Part shown: piece by piece, positions 38,085 through 49,100 of the stretch | Numbering within the stretch: position 1 is the first letter of the stretch | Layout of the letters: each line of letters starts with the position of its first letter | Source of the DNA: Lachnospiraceae bacterium | Lineage (GTDB): Bacteria; Bacillota; Clostridia; Lachnospirales; Lachnospiraceae | Direction: 5' to 3' | Assembly (NCBI GenBank): GCA_024699325.1 | Contig: JAILPS010000029.1 | Coordinates: forward strand, 34,284 to 98,283 | Length of the DNA: 64,000 nucleotides | Notes under the pieces: generated by a model | What the model was told of the DNA's origin: nothing | What the model saw: the letters and a program-made list of their open reading frames with translations, nothing else | Database searches by the model: none | Translations under genes and position numbers: made by a program

Positions 38085-41000
38085 ATGAAAATTTCCAAAA
38101 CAAGGCGAGTGATCGCCTGGCTTCTGGCTTTGATCCTGATTATAGGTCTTATGCCAGATGGATTATCAGGCCTGATGGCAAATCGCGCATATGCAGAAGG
38201 CTCAAGTTCGACGACTGTGTATACGTTAGATGCCCAGACAGTTCTTGCTGGATATGAGAAGAAGGCTGCTGTTGCATCAGGCAAATATGGAACAGGCAGC
38301 TACTTCACGGTTGGCGGTGATGTGACCCGTTCAAACAGTGGCACCTATTCATTCCAGCTGGCTTCTAAGGCGGAGGGAACAATAGGATTTAGCGTTACGG
38401 GTAGTGCAGATGTTGAGATTGTTGCCACCAGCACAGGCTCATCAAACACATCTGAGATAGAGCTCAGAGGCGCTGAAGATGCTGTGAAACCTGATGGCGC
38501 TAACAGCGCAGCTGTTTCTGTAAGTGGAACTGCTACAACAACTTCTATCAAGTACACATCTCTCGCGGCTGGCGATTATTCTGTTCAGGTTCCTAAGGGA
38601 TTTGAGGAACGTGGAGTTCGCGTTTTGAGCGTTACCGTGACACAGGTTATTACAGTTGTCACAAACTCATACTCTCTCGATCCGGCAACTTCTATCATAG
38701 CTGTTCCTAAGAAGGGTGAGATTGCCGAGGGCAAGTACGGCAAAGATAACTATTTCACACTTAGCGGTTCAGCTACGCGTGGAAACAGCAGCACATATTC
38801 TTTTGAGCTTGCTAAGGATGAGGGTGCCAAGTTAAGCTTTGAGGTCGTGGGAACTGCAGATGTCACCGTCAAGGCAACTTCTACAGGAGGTTCGAACGAA
38901 TCATCTGTATCCCTTATCGATGCGGATGGCAATGGAGTTACTCCTGACGGAGCAACCGCCTCAGCTGTAACAGTTACCGGAACATCTTCTGTTACGGAGA
39001 TTAAGTATACATCACTTGCTGCAGGCACATACAGTGTTGTGTCAACGAAGGGTTTCACAGACAGAGGAGTTCGTATTGTTGATATAGTAGTCGAGCAGAC
39101 TGAATCTGGTGAGCGCCCTCCAAGAAAGGCATGGAGTGAGGTTGGCGAACCAGACATTTGTGCTAAGTGGTTTACAGATGGCACAATTAATCTACAATAC
39201 CTTATGGAATTTGGCTATGACGGATGTGACTATGTTGAGGTTGATATGTATTATGCAACGTCTGCGTTAGAAGCAAATTTAGTTGATACAGTCAGACAGT
39301 CATTTACTTCAGCGACTGGTGGTGTAGTAGAGTTTAAGCCAACATCTTCAGGTTATTATTATTTCATTCCTACTGCATACAGAGACGGAGAGGAGCCAAA
39401 GGTAGGTTCACAGACTACCTTTACAGAATTCGTGCTTCCTCTGGCTACTGCTTCAATCAGCAGCTGCTATAACAAGGGAGCAGGTGTGGCTTCACTTGAC
39501 TGGTCAGAGGTTCCTGAGGCTGAGAAGTATGTTGTAACTGCGACTGATGGAACTAATGAGACAACAGTTGAGACGACAGAGCTTACAGCTGATGTTTCAG
39601 GTCTCACTGTCGGCACAGAGTACACATTTACAGTTAAGGCTGTAAGAGGTGAGGACAGCACCACATCAGCAGAAGCTAAGTTGACTATAACATCAGAGAG
39701 CCAGACGAAGTGGGGCTACATCGTTTACGGTAACGGTGCCAACGAGAGCAACGCTTCATACACAGGCGATTTTAACGTTGACGGAAGCGTTACACTTCGC
39801 TCAGGTAAGGTTGACGGAGATGGCAAGCTCGTCGGATCAGGCAACAACGGTAAGTGGGTTCCTGCATCTAACGACGGACTTAACTTCTATTACACAGCAG
39901 TTCCTACATCTCTGAATTTCACATTCAGAGCTAAGGTGAGCGTTGACCAGTGGTGGTTAAGCAACGGCCAGGAGGCTTTTGGTATCATCGCTAACGACGC
40001 CCTCGGCGGCTCAGGCTGGAACAATTTCGTTGCAGCAGTAGCTACTAAGGTTGAGTACAGCGTTATGGAGAACACAGACGACAACGGCAATGTGACAGGT
40101 TTAACCTACATAACCAAGAACTCTGCATATCCTTCATACACACACAAGATTGGTGTCATGGCTCAGGCTAAGACAGGTCTTACCAATGCAGACCTTGACT
40201 CAACAGGTACTCCTAGCGCAGACCGCGCGAAGGAGCTGGCAGCAGTTTATGCCACAGATACATATGTTTTAGAGCAGCGTTTCAACGCTTCAGGCAATGT
40301 TATCGGCAACAATGTCAACGGAACAGCAGTTTTAGATGGCTCAAACATCGTTGAGATGTACATGACCATTCAGAAGAATAACACAGGTTACTTCGTGACA
40401 TACGAGTCTGTTGACGGCTCATATTCAGTTACCAAGAAGTATTACGATCCTGACGCTCTGTCAGTTATGGACAGTGAGAATGTTTACGTTGGTTTCTTTA
40501 CTTCACGTTACGCAGAGGTTACATTCTCTGATCTCACATTTACAACAATCGAGCCTTCTAAGGATGCCCCTGCTGAGGAGCGCCCTGTTGAGCTTGTTCC
40601 TGTAACCGCTTCTTTCGTATCACCTAGCGCTACAGGTATTGCAGACTACACACTTCGTTTCACAGCTAACTGTGATGGTAAGCTTGCAGTGAGCGGCAAG
40701 GCTTCTGCAGAGGTTGCAATTAAGGCTGGCGAGACAGTTGATGTTCTCACAACAACTCTTACAGACGGTGAGAACGCATTTGATTACACATTTACACCTG
40801 ACGCTTCATATGTTCCTGGAGAATACAAGAAGATGGATTCATATGATGCGATTAAGGGCACATACAAGGTGACATTTGAGGTATATGGAGATGTTTCAAG
40901 TGCTCTCTACGTGGCACCTGATGCAACAGGAACAGGTAGCCGCGATGATCCTATGAACATCTATGATGCAGTTCGTTTCGTACGTCCTGGTCAGACAATC

Positions 41001-42521
41001 GTGATCATGGAGGGTACATACAAGCTCACATCAACTGTTAAGGTTGAGCGTGGCATCAACGGTACAGCTGGCCATATGATCAGCATGTTAGTTGATCCTG
41101 AGGCCAAGACAAGACCTGTATTTGACTTCCAGAAGGCATGTGCAGGTATGGTATTTGCAGGTGACTACTGGTTCATCCAGGGCTTTGACGTGACCAACTC
41201 AGCTGATGGCCAGAAGGGTATTCAGCTCTCAGGTAAGTACTGCACACTTGACAATGTAAATGCTTACCACAACGGAAACACAGGTATCCAGATTTCACGT
41301 TATCTGAGCACAGATGAATATGATATGTGGCCTTCATCCAACACAGTTAGAAACTGTACATCCTATGGCAATGCTGACGCAGGATATGAGGACGCTGACG
41401 GTTTCGCAGCTAAGCTCACAGTTGGTGACGGCAATGTATTTGACGGATGTATCGCATACAACAACGCTGACGACGGCTGGGATCTCTACGCTAAGATCCA
41501 GAACGGCAGCATCGGTGCTGTAACAATCAAGAACTGCGTTGCTTACGGCAACGGTTATCTTGAGGATGGAACCAACGCAGGTAACGGTAACGGCTTCAAG
41601 CTGGGCGGCGATTCAATGTCCGGCAAGCACGTGCTCGAGAACAGCGTTGCTTTCAACAACAAGGCTAAGGGTATCGACTCCAACTCATGCCCTGATATCA
41701 TCGTTAAGAACTGTACAAGCTTCAACAACGGCGCTGCCAATGTTGCGCTGTACACCAAGACCGCTTCTGCTACAGAGTACGTCATCGAGGGCGTTATCTC
41801 TTACAGAAACGATACACTTCCAGCTTCTTTGAGCGTGGGAGAGACAATCACTCCTGTTACACAGGATATCGCCACAATTCTCACAGAGTCTAACTACTTC
41901 TGGAAGGGAACACAGAGCGAGAACAGTGCAGCAGTAGTAGTTGCAGAGAACTGGTTTGTTTCTACAGACACAGGTTTCGACCCTGCAACCAACACATTCA
42001 CCAAGACAGTTGTCACAAGAAATGATGACTTCAGCGTCAACATGAACGGTCTTTTAGTTCTCACAGATGCAGCTAATGGTACAGGAGCAACAGTTGAGAG
42101 TGCACCTTCTGATTACTCTTTTGCAATTCCTGCATATGTTCCTTCTTACAAGATATTAGAGGGAGCTGACCAGATTATCGATGACAAGAGCGACAAGAAT
42201 GTAAGGCTCCGCATTGATGCATACCTCACAGATCTTGTTGACGTAAGAGTTAACGATCAGGTTGTAGATGCAGCTAACTATGTGGCTACTGAGGGTTCAA
42301 CAATCATTACCTTCAAGCCTGAGTACATCGAGAGCCTGACTAACGCCAAGTACACAATCCGTGTGAACTTCGCAGGCGATAAGTATGCTGAGACAACAAT
42401 GACAGTCTCATATGACACATCCGCAGTTACAGGAGACGCTTCAAGCGTACCTGCAGTGGTTGTTATCATGGCTATTATGGCAGTGGCTGGTTTAGTTGTA
42501 ATCCGCAGAAGAAGAGCATAA
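38085..42521 (+). CDS. Secreted/anchored multidomain pectate lyase (PL9-like beta-helix) with duplicated N-terminal modules, Fn3-like domain and C-terminal anchor
   Basis: Signal peptide; two ~130-aa repeats 'GKYGxxxYFTxxGxxTRxNSxTYSF'; 'IQGFDVTNSADGQKGIQLSGKYCTLDNVNAYHNGNTGIQISR...DGFAAKLTVGDGNVFDGCIAYNNADDGWDLYAK' PL9-like; C-term 'VVIMAIMAVAGLVVIRRRRA'. Confidence 0.88.
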   Translation: MKISKTRRVIAWLLALILIIGLMPDGLSGLMANRAYAEGSSSTTVYTLDAQTVLAGYEKKAAVASGKYGTGSYFTVGGDVTRSNSGTYSFQLASKAEGTIGFSVTGSADVEIVATSTGSSNTSEIELRGAEDAVKPDGANSAAVSVSGTATTTSIKYTSLAAGDYSVQVPKGFEERGVRVLSVTVTQVITVVTNSYSLDPATSIIAVPKKGEIAEGKYGKDNYFTLSGSATRGNSSTYSFELAKDEGAKLSFEVVGTADVTVKATSTGGSNESSVSLIDADGNGVTPDGATASAVTVTGTSSVTEIKYTSLAAGTYSVVSTKGFTDRGVRIVDIVVEQTESGERPPRKAWSEVGEPDICAKWFTDGTINLQYLMEFGYDGCDYVEVDMYYATSALEANLVDTVRQSFTSATGGVVEFKPTSSGYYYFIPTAYRDGEEPKVGSQTTFTEFVLPLATASISSCYNKGAGVASLDWSEVPEAEKYVVTATDGTNETTVETTELTADVSGLTVGTEYTFTVKAVRGEDSTTSAEAKLTITSESQTKWGYIVYGNGANESNASYTGDFNVDGSVTLRSGKVDGDGKLVGSGNNGKWVPASNDGLNFYYTAVPTSLNFTFRAKVSVDQWWLSNGQEAFGIIANDALGGSGWNNFVAAVATKVEYSVMENTDDNGNVTGLTYITKNSAYPSYTHKIGVMAQAKTGLTNADLDSTGTPSADRAKELAAVYATDTYVLEQRFNASGNVIGNNVNGTAVLDGSNIVEMYMTIQKNNTGYFVTYESVDGSYSVTKKYYDPDALSVMDSENVYVGFFTSRYAEVTFSDLTFTTIEPSKDAPAEERPVELVPVTASFVSPSATGIADYTLRFTANCDGKLAVSGKASAEVAIKAGETVDVLTTTLTDGENAFDYTFTPDASYVPGEYKKMDSYDAIKGTYKVTFEVYGDVSSALYVAPDATGTGSRDDPMNIYDAVRFVRPGQTIVIMEGTYKLTSTVKVERGINGTAGHMISMLVDPEAKTRPVFDFQKACAGMVFAGDYWFIQGFDVTNSADGQKGIQLSGKYCTLDNVNAYHNGNTGIQISRYLSTDEYDMWPSSNTVRNCTSYGNADAGYEDADGFAAKLTVGDGNVFDGCIAYNNADDGWDLYAKIQNGSIGAVTIKNCVAYGNGYLEDGTNAGNGNGFKLGGDSMSGKHVLENSVAFNNKAKGIDSNSCPDIIVKNCTSFNNGAANVALYTKTASATEYVIEGVISYRNDTLPASLSVGETITPVTQDIATILTESNYFWKGTQSENSAAVVVAENWFVSTDTGFDPATNTFTKTVVTRNDDFSVNMNGLLVLTDAANGTGATVESAPSDYSFAIPAYVPSYKILEGADQIIDDKSDKNVRLRIDAYLTDLVDVRVNDQVVDAANYVATEGSTIITFKPEYIESLTNAKYTIRVNFAGDKYAETTMTVSYDTSAVTGDASSVPAVVVIMAIMAVAGLVVIRRRRA

Positions 42522-42547
42522 GCTTCTCCTAATAATAGTGTTTTTGA

Positions 42548-42575
42548 AACTCCGCGGGAAACCGCGGAGTTTTTT
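42548..42575 (+). terminator. Rho-independent terminator
   Basis: AACTCCGCGG-gaaa-CCGCGGAGTTtttt. Confidence 0.95.
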
Positions 42576-42725
42576 GGAGAATTTATAAAAAAAGTATTAT
42601 TAGTTGAAATGTTTGGGAAAATCTTATATAATAAAGGGTGAATTACTATGTTTATGATTAAATAGGGTTTTTGGACACGTTTAGGAGAAAGGTAGCACAG
42701 CTTAGCGGCTGCGCGAAGGTACAAT

Positions 42726-44702
42726 ATGGGAAGTCAGGAAGAACGCAAAGCTCTTAGTATTTGGGAGCGGATTAAGGTTATGTTAGGGTTTTACAAGAAC
42801 CCTCCATACATCGAGGAGAGACTCAGAGAGGCGGACGTCAGAAGCTCAATCTATCTGACTGTTACCGTTGCAGGTCTTGAGATCTGGATGCTTATCCGCT
42901 ATATGTTTAAGTATGTGTTTACGGGCAAGTGCGCCACAATCGGCATATTTTTCAAGTATACATATGGCTACTGGCTGCTGCTTATATCGTCAGTGCTGCT
43001 GTTTGTGTACTCTGTGCTGACTATTAAGGGCAGGCTTAAGAAGCTTAAGAAGTACAGCAGAACATTTATATTTTTGTTCTATCTTGTGGGCATGTATTTT
43101 GGTATCGCGACGTCCTTAAGCGACTTCTCCAAGGGCAAGATGATAACGTGTTTTTTGTCCATGAGTCTGTATGTAACATTTATATTTGTTGTCAGACCGT
43201 TCATATCCATAACGCTCATGGCCATCATAGGCACGGGCTTTGTGATGATACTTAATAACTTCGCGTTTGACGCAAATGGCAACCAGCTTCACCTTGAGAC
43301 AGGCGATCTGGTCAACTACATTATATTTTTTATTTCCATAAGTGTGCTATATATCACCATCTATTTCCAGCGCTATTCTGATGCTCAGAAGGCGTATAAG
43401 CTGGAGATGGCGGCGATGACGGATCCGCTCACAGGTGTGCCCAACATGGTAAGACTTGAGCAGCTGTCAGAGGATTATATACGAGCAAGAGGTGGAGAGA
43501 ACAAGAACACTATCTATCTTGTGTTTAATATCAGGAATCTGCAGACATACAACGACAGATTCAGCTATAAAGAGGGCGATGTCCTTATCAAGGAGTTGTC
43601 CGAGGTTATCGGCAGGGTGTTTAAGGGTGAGCCATATGCCAGACATTCAGCCGACAAGTTCATGGTTCTGACAGTGATTGATGACTACGAGAAGAAGTCT
43701 GAGCAGGTCAGAGACATGTTCAAACAGCTCCATCCATCTGAGACTTATTTGAGCGTTACGGTTGGTTCCTACAGGCCTACGAAGCCTACTGACAGCCCGC
43801 GCCATGGCATGGACTGCGCGCAGTACGCCATGAAGGTTGCCAAGAGCCGCGGCGAAACATTTATAACAGAATATGATGAGAAGATGATGCGCGATTACAG
43901 CATCAGGAAGTACATCCTGAACAACTTAGACATAGCTGTTGAGCGCGAATACATTCAGGCTTACTACCAGCCGGTTATCGACACGAGAACCGGAGAGCTG
44001 TGCGGCTGTGAGGCGCTTGCAAGATGGATTGACCCTGAGAAGGGCTTCTTATCACCTGGACAGTTTATTCCTCTTCTCGAGGAGTCGCGCCAGATACATA
44101 AGCTTGACAAGAGCATCTATGAAAATGTTCTGAAGAACATGAGGAATATGTTGGACCAGGGCCTTCCGGTTCTGCCCACATCTCTCAACTTCTCGCGTCT
44201 CGACTTCGAGCTTATGGACGCTGTGGGAGAGCTGGAGAAGCTTATCGAGAAGTACAATGTTCCTAAGAAGTATATACATGTGGAGGTTACGGAGAGTGCC
44301 CTCACACAGAACGAGAGCGTGCTTCACAAGGCTGTTGACGAGCTTCACGCCAAGGGCTACGCTATATGGCTGGACGACTTCGGAAGCGGATATTCTTCCA
44401 TGAATGTTCTGAAGGATTACAGGTTCGATCTTGTCAAGATTGATATGGTATTCCTGCGAGGCTTTAGCGGCAATATTAATTCCAGAATCATCATCAAGAA
44501 TATCATCGACCTGGCAAACAAGCTCCACATGGAGACGCTTGCAGAGGGTGTTGAGACACAGGAGGCTGTTGAGTTCTTAAATGAGAGCGGATGCGACAGA
44601 CTTCAGGGCTTCTACTACGGCAAGCCTCAGACATATGACGAGATTCTTGACAAGATAAACGATGGTACATACAAGCTTGCAGAGGAGCTTAAGAATATTT
44701 AA
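42726..44702 (+). CDS. Membrane GGDEF-EAL protein with degenerate GGDEF and intact-looking EAL
   Basis: N-terminal TM helices; 'DPLTGVPNMVRLEQL...YARHSADKFMVL' (degenerate); 'AYYQPVIDTRTGELCGCEALARW', 'WLDDFGSGYSS'. Confidence 0.92.
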   Translation: MGSQEERKALSIWERIKVMLGFYKNPPYIEERLREADVRSSIYLTVTVAGLEIWMLIRYMFKYVFTGKCATIGIFFKYTYGYWLLLISSVLLFVYSVLTIKGRLKKLKKYSRTFIFLFYLVGMYFGIATSLSDFSKGKMITCFLSMSLYVTFIFVVRPFISITLMAIIGTGFVMILNNFAFDANGNQLHLETGDLVNYIIFFISISVLYITIYFQRYSDAQKAYKLEMAAMTDPLTGVPNMVRLEQLSEDYIRARGGENKNTIYLVFNIRNLQTYNDRFSYKEGDVLIKELSEVIGRVFKGEPYARHSADKFMVLTVIDDYEKKSEQVRDMFKQLHPSETYLSVTVGSYRPTKPTDSPRHGMDCAQYAMKVAKSRGETFITEYDEKMMRDYSIRKYILNNLDIAVEREYIQAYYQPVIDTRTGELCGCEALARWIDPEKGFLSPGQFIPLLEESRQIHKLDKSIYENVLKNMRNMLDQGLPVLPTSLNFSRLDFELMDAVGELEKLIEKYNVPKKYIHVEVTESALTQNESVLHKAVDELHAKGYAIWLDDFGSGYSSMNVLKDYRFDLVKIDMVFLRGFSGNINSRIIIKNIIDLANKLHMETLAEGVETQEAVEFLNESGCDRLQGFYYGKPQTYDEILDKINDGTYKLAEELKNI

Positions 44703-44726
44703 CCCACAAGGGGAAGGGAGTTTACA

Positions 44727-45209
44727 ATGAATAAGGACATTAAGGAATTAGTTGAGGTTATGTGCAAGGCCGTCGAGATGACCGGCAGTGTCAACGGTCT
44801 GGGAGACGATTTAGGTATCGTAGCCAAGACTGAGCTTGCAATGTATATGATGTATCTGTCAGCTTCTGACGGCGATATCGCAAGAAGCGAGGCTGAGGCT
44901 ATATCAGATATCTGTAAGCTGGAGCTTAACGCTGACGAGCTGGCATATTTTGTTCAGGAGAACAACATTTTAAAGCCTGAGTTTGCAGAGGTTGTGCCTG
45001 TGACATACAAGATTATGATTAAGACAGACAACAACTTAAAGGGCATGGGCAATGACGAGGTGAAGTTCTCTGACTATGTTCTTGAGACCTATAAGGCTAT
45101 CGGCGATCTTATAATCAAGGCCGATGAGGACGTGAAGGACGAGGAGATTAAGAATTACGAGAAATACATGGCTATGATGGAGGCTTACAGAGCTGAGAAT
45201 CTTCAGTAG
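44727..45209 (+). CDS. TerB-like small protein
   Basis: 160 aa helical; 'ELAMYMMYLSASDGDIARSEAEAISDI' TerB-like EF-type pattern. Confidence 0.5.
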   Translation: MNKDIKELVEVMCKAVEMTGSVNGLGDDLGIVAKTELAMYMMYLSASDGDIARSEAEAISDICKLELNADELAYFVQENNILKPEFAEVVPVTYKIMIKTDNNLKGMGNDEVKFSDYVLETYKAIGDLIIKADEDVKDEEIKNYEKYMAMMEAYRAENLQ

Positions 45210-45215
45210 TTATTA

Positions 45216-45240
45216 AGGGTGCTCCGTTTTGGGGCACCCT
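45216..45240 (+). terminator. Terminator-like hairpin
   Basis: AGGGTGC-tccgttttggg-GCACCCT. Confidence 0.65.
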
Positions 45241-45295
45241 GTGTTTTCGTGGTGGGGGGATGAATTGTTAAAGTACTTTTGGAAAAGGTTAAACG

Positions 45296-46115
45296 ATGCA
45301 AAGGACAGTAAACATCTACAGAGATGGCTCGTACGAGATTTTTCTCAGGCGAACCAGAGTGAGAATTAACAGGAATCTCAATATCACTCTTTGGGCCTGC
45401 TCCCTGGCAGGACCCGCAATAGCTCTAGGTCTCTTCCTGGAGTTTTTTTCCGATGTCTTATATATGGATTGCCTGCGGTTTACACTTTTGGTGTGGCTTA
45501 TGGCTGCCGTGCACACAGTAATATATCACTACCATCCGGATTCAATGGTCACAAGCTGGCTTTCGATGGTGGCATTTGACGTGCTTATTGTGTTTGTGGC
45601 GCATCATAAAATAGCCGTGGCAATGATGTATTTTTTTGTGCCGCTCCTATCCATGCTGTTTTGCAAGAAGGGCCTATGAGACCGATGTGAAGCCCATGAG
45701 AGAGGGGCAGCTAAGGGACGATTTAGTGTTAGTAAATGTTGATGTCAACGGCTTAAAGGGTGTCAACGATAGTCTCGGCCACGATGCCGGCGATGAGATA
45801 ATAAGGGCGACCGCAGACTGCATGGTTTCAGTGTTTGGCGGTATGGGGCGCATTTACCGCGTTGGCGGTGATGAATTCGCAGCCATATTGTACACCTCTG
45901 AGGATTTTGAGCAGTACAGAGGCAGATTCCTTGAGATGGTTTCTGAATGGAGAGGGAGTCTGGTGGACAAACTGAGCGTGGCGGTAGGATATGTCAGGAG
46001 ATGTGATTACCCTGACAAAAACATGGCTGAAATAGAAAAACTGGGGGATGAGCTCATGTATATGTGTAAGAAGGAATATTACGCGTATGCAGGAGTGGAC
46101 AGAAGAAGACATTAA
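45296..46115 (+). pseudogene. Membrane GGDEF diguanylate cyclase gene disrupted by internal deletion/frameshift
   Basis: Frame 1 gives TM region ending '...LLSMLFCKKGL*'; GGDEF continues in another frame 'RRAYETDVK...RVGGDEFAAIL' lacking the expected DxLTGLxN segment. Confidence 0.75.
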
Positions 46116-46134
46116 ACAGGGGGACTGTTTAGAT

Positions 46135-49100
46135 ATGGATAACAAACATGAGATATCATTTGCTGATTTTAGCAAGCATTACATGAAGAATAGTTTCGAG
46201 TCGATGCCGGGCGGATTTTTTGTGTACAGAGCGGACGGCGACGAGGAGATACTATATGCCAATCAGAACGTTTTAGATATATTTGAATGCGAGAATGAGG
46301 AGCAGTTTAAGGAATATACCAACGGCTCTTTTAAGGGACTGGTCCACAAGGACGACATTGAAGAGGCTGAGAAGAATATCTGGACGCAGATTGAAAACAA
46401 GAGCGATAATTTTGACCATATTTACTACAGAATAATCACCAGAAGGGGCAAAATCCGCTATATTGAGGATTTTGGAAGGCTGGTCAACGACCCTGAGGAG
46501 GGGAGACTGTTCTATGTGTTCATCGTGGAGGTGAGGAACAAGTATCTCGCTTTTGACACTGACGACCTGACGGGACTTCCCGGAAGAAGAAGGTTTCTCG
46601 ACTACTGTAACCGCGTGCTCAGCATGGAAAACGGCAGCAATCCAACTCTGTATTCCTTCGTGTATTTTAACATAATAAACTTTAAGGCCATTAACGTGAC
46701 ATACGGCGATGCCGAGGGCGATGTGTTTTTGAAAATGTTTACCCGCCTTCTACACAACGTTTTTGTGGACAACTACTGCTCACGCTTCTCTGAGGACCAT
46801 TTCGTCATATGTACAGAGACAGAAGGGCTTATGGATAGGCTGGAGGAATTATACGCGCAGTTTATAAGCGTCAGAAATCTCGATATCGTGGATCTGAAGG
46901 CCGGCATTTACCATGTGCATGACAGGAGAGTGTCGCCTGCGGTTGCCTGTGACTATGCGAAGTATGCAAGCGATTATATCAGGGATGACATTTCCAAGTA
47001 TTACTGCGTCTATGAGTTTGGCATGGAGCACAGAAATGAGCTGGAAAACTATCTGATTAAGAACCTGGACAGAGCCATAGATAAAGGCGAGATAAGGGTT
47101 TACTATCAGCCTGTTTTGAGAACGCTCACGAATAAGCTCTGCGGCAAGGAGGCTCTGACCAGATGGATTGACGCTGAGAAGGGGTTCTTGTCTCCAGGCA
47201 TGTTTGTTCCTGTGCTTGAAAAACACAATCTTATCCACAAGCTGGATATCTATGCGGTGAGCTGTGTGTGCAGGGATTTAAGGGCTCAGATTGATGCAGG
47301 GGAGATAGTGGTTCCCGTGTCATTTAACCTGTCCAAGCTGGATTTTGTTCTGTGTAATCCCTATGAGGAGGTTGAGGCGCTTGCCCAGAGGTTCGATATT
47401 CCAAGAGAATATCTGTGCGTGGAGATTACAGAATCCGTCCTCATGGATAACAAGGAAAGCATCAAGAGCCAGGTGGATTTGTTTCATAATGCCGGCTACA
47501 AGGTGTGGATAGATGATTTTGGAAGCGGTTATTCGGGACTGAATCTTCTCAAGGATTTTAATTTCGATGAGCTGAAGATTGATATGCTGTTTCTCAGCAC
47601 GCTTAATGAGCGCTCGAAGGGCATCATAAGCTCCATCGTGTACATGGCCAAGAAGATGGGCATCAACACGCTGGCTGAGGGCGTGGAGACACAGGAGCAG
47701 CTTCAGTATCTGTTAAGCATTGGATGTCAGAAGATACAGGGCTATTACTACGGCAGACCACAGCCCAACTCCTCAGTCAGGGAGCAGATTTCAGCGGGAA
47801 CATATGACCCTGAGAATTCCAAGGACAGGAATTATTTTGAGCAGGTTGATAAGACTAATATAATAACCAGCCGTTCAAGAGCTCTCCTGGAGTTTAGCGA
47901 CAATAAGTTTAAATATTACTATGTAAACAATGAATATATGGAAGCCCTTACCACCAAGGGTAGGATGGATGTTGTGGCATCTGAAAGGGCGCTAAATGAC
48001 CCAACAAACCCTATGTACTTACCGTACAGAAGGTTCACGAAGCAGGCTAAGGTCACCGGGGAGGAGCAGATTGCAAACTACACGGACGAAGGCCAGACCA
48101 TGCGCGTCAAAGCTGTGTGTATAGCTAAGGACGAGGACAGATGCATGATGAAGGTTTCCCTTGAGAACCTGCACATCGCTGAGCATAAGGACAGAATCAA
48201 CAAGGTCGACAGTTATATCAGGGCTCTAAGCAACTACTATGAGACCGCAAGAATAATCCACCCTGAGGCGGACTATGCCGAGGAACTCATGACATATGGC
48301 TCCTACACAAACTTCGGCGCCAGAGTTGACGACGTTAAAAACATGTACAGGCTGTTTGCCAACGCCAATGTGCACGGCGACGACTATGACGAATTCATAA
48401 GCTTCATGAATCCTGACACCATGTTTGACAGAATCATGTCTTCGGGATACGGTTTTGTGGCCAAAAGTTTCAGATGCAGGGATATCCAGAGCGGCAGCGG
48501 CGACTTCGTAAGTAAAACATTCATACTTGTTCGCACAATCGATGAGGATGATGCGATCGTGGAGTTTTCCAGAAGAAATATGGAGAGCGATGAGAAATAC
48601 TCTGAGCACAGCGATTCGGTTGACAAATCCATGCTGTGGGACAGCCTTATGAAGGTGACCTCCGACAGTATCTTCTGGAGAGATAAGGACCGCCATATTC
48701 AGGGCGCCAGCGACAAGCTCCTAAGACTTCTCAAGGCAGGCAAGCTTGACAACCTCTACGACAGGGCAGAGGATGACGATTCTATCAAAAATTATTTGGA
48801 AAACGGTGATGAGAACGATGTAAATGTCTTAAAATACGGCCGTATTTACAACAATATCCACGTAAAGAGACAGTTTGGCGACAAAACCTTCGACCTTATA
48901 GAGAGCAAGTTCCCTGTGTACGTGGACGGCAAAATCGAGGGCATTATCGACATAGTCAAAAACAGTCACAACACAAGAGGGCTGTTCTACATGTTAGAGG
49001 ATGACAGCATTGACACCCTGACTCAGTTAATTAAGCCTGAGGCCAAGGATTTGCTCGCCGACAGATTTGCCCAGAACTATTACAGCAACAAGGCAGACTA

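Noticed and set aside
45628-45680. Programmed frameshift at the T7 run joining the two GGDEF halves
   Set aside because: The slip would replace a natural hydrophobic segment with 'LCRSYPCCFA' and still lack the DxLTGLxN segment; a deletion explains the data better.
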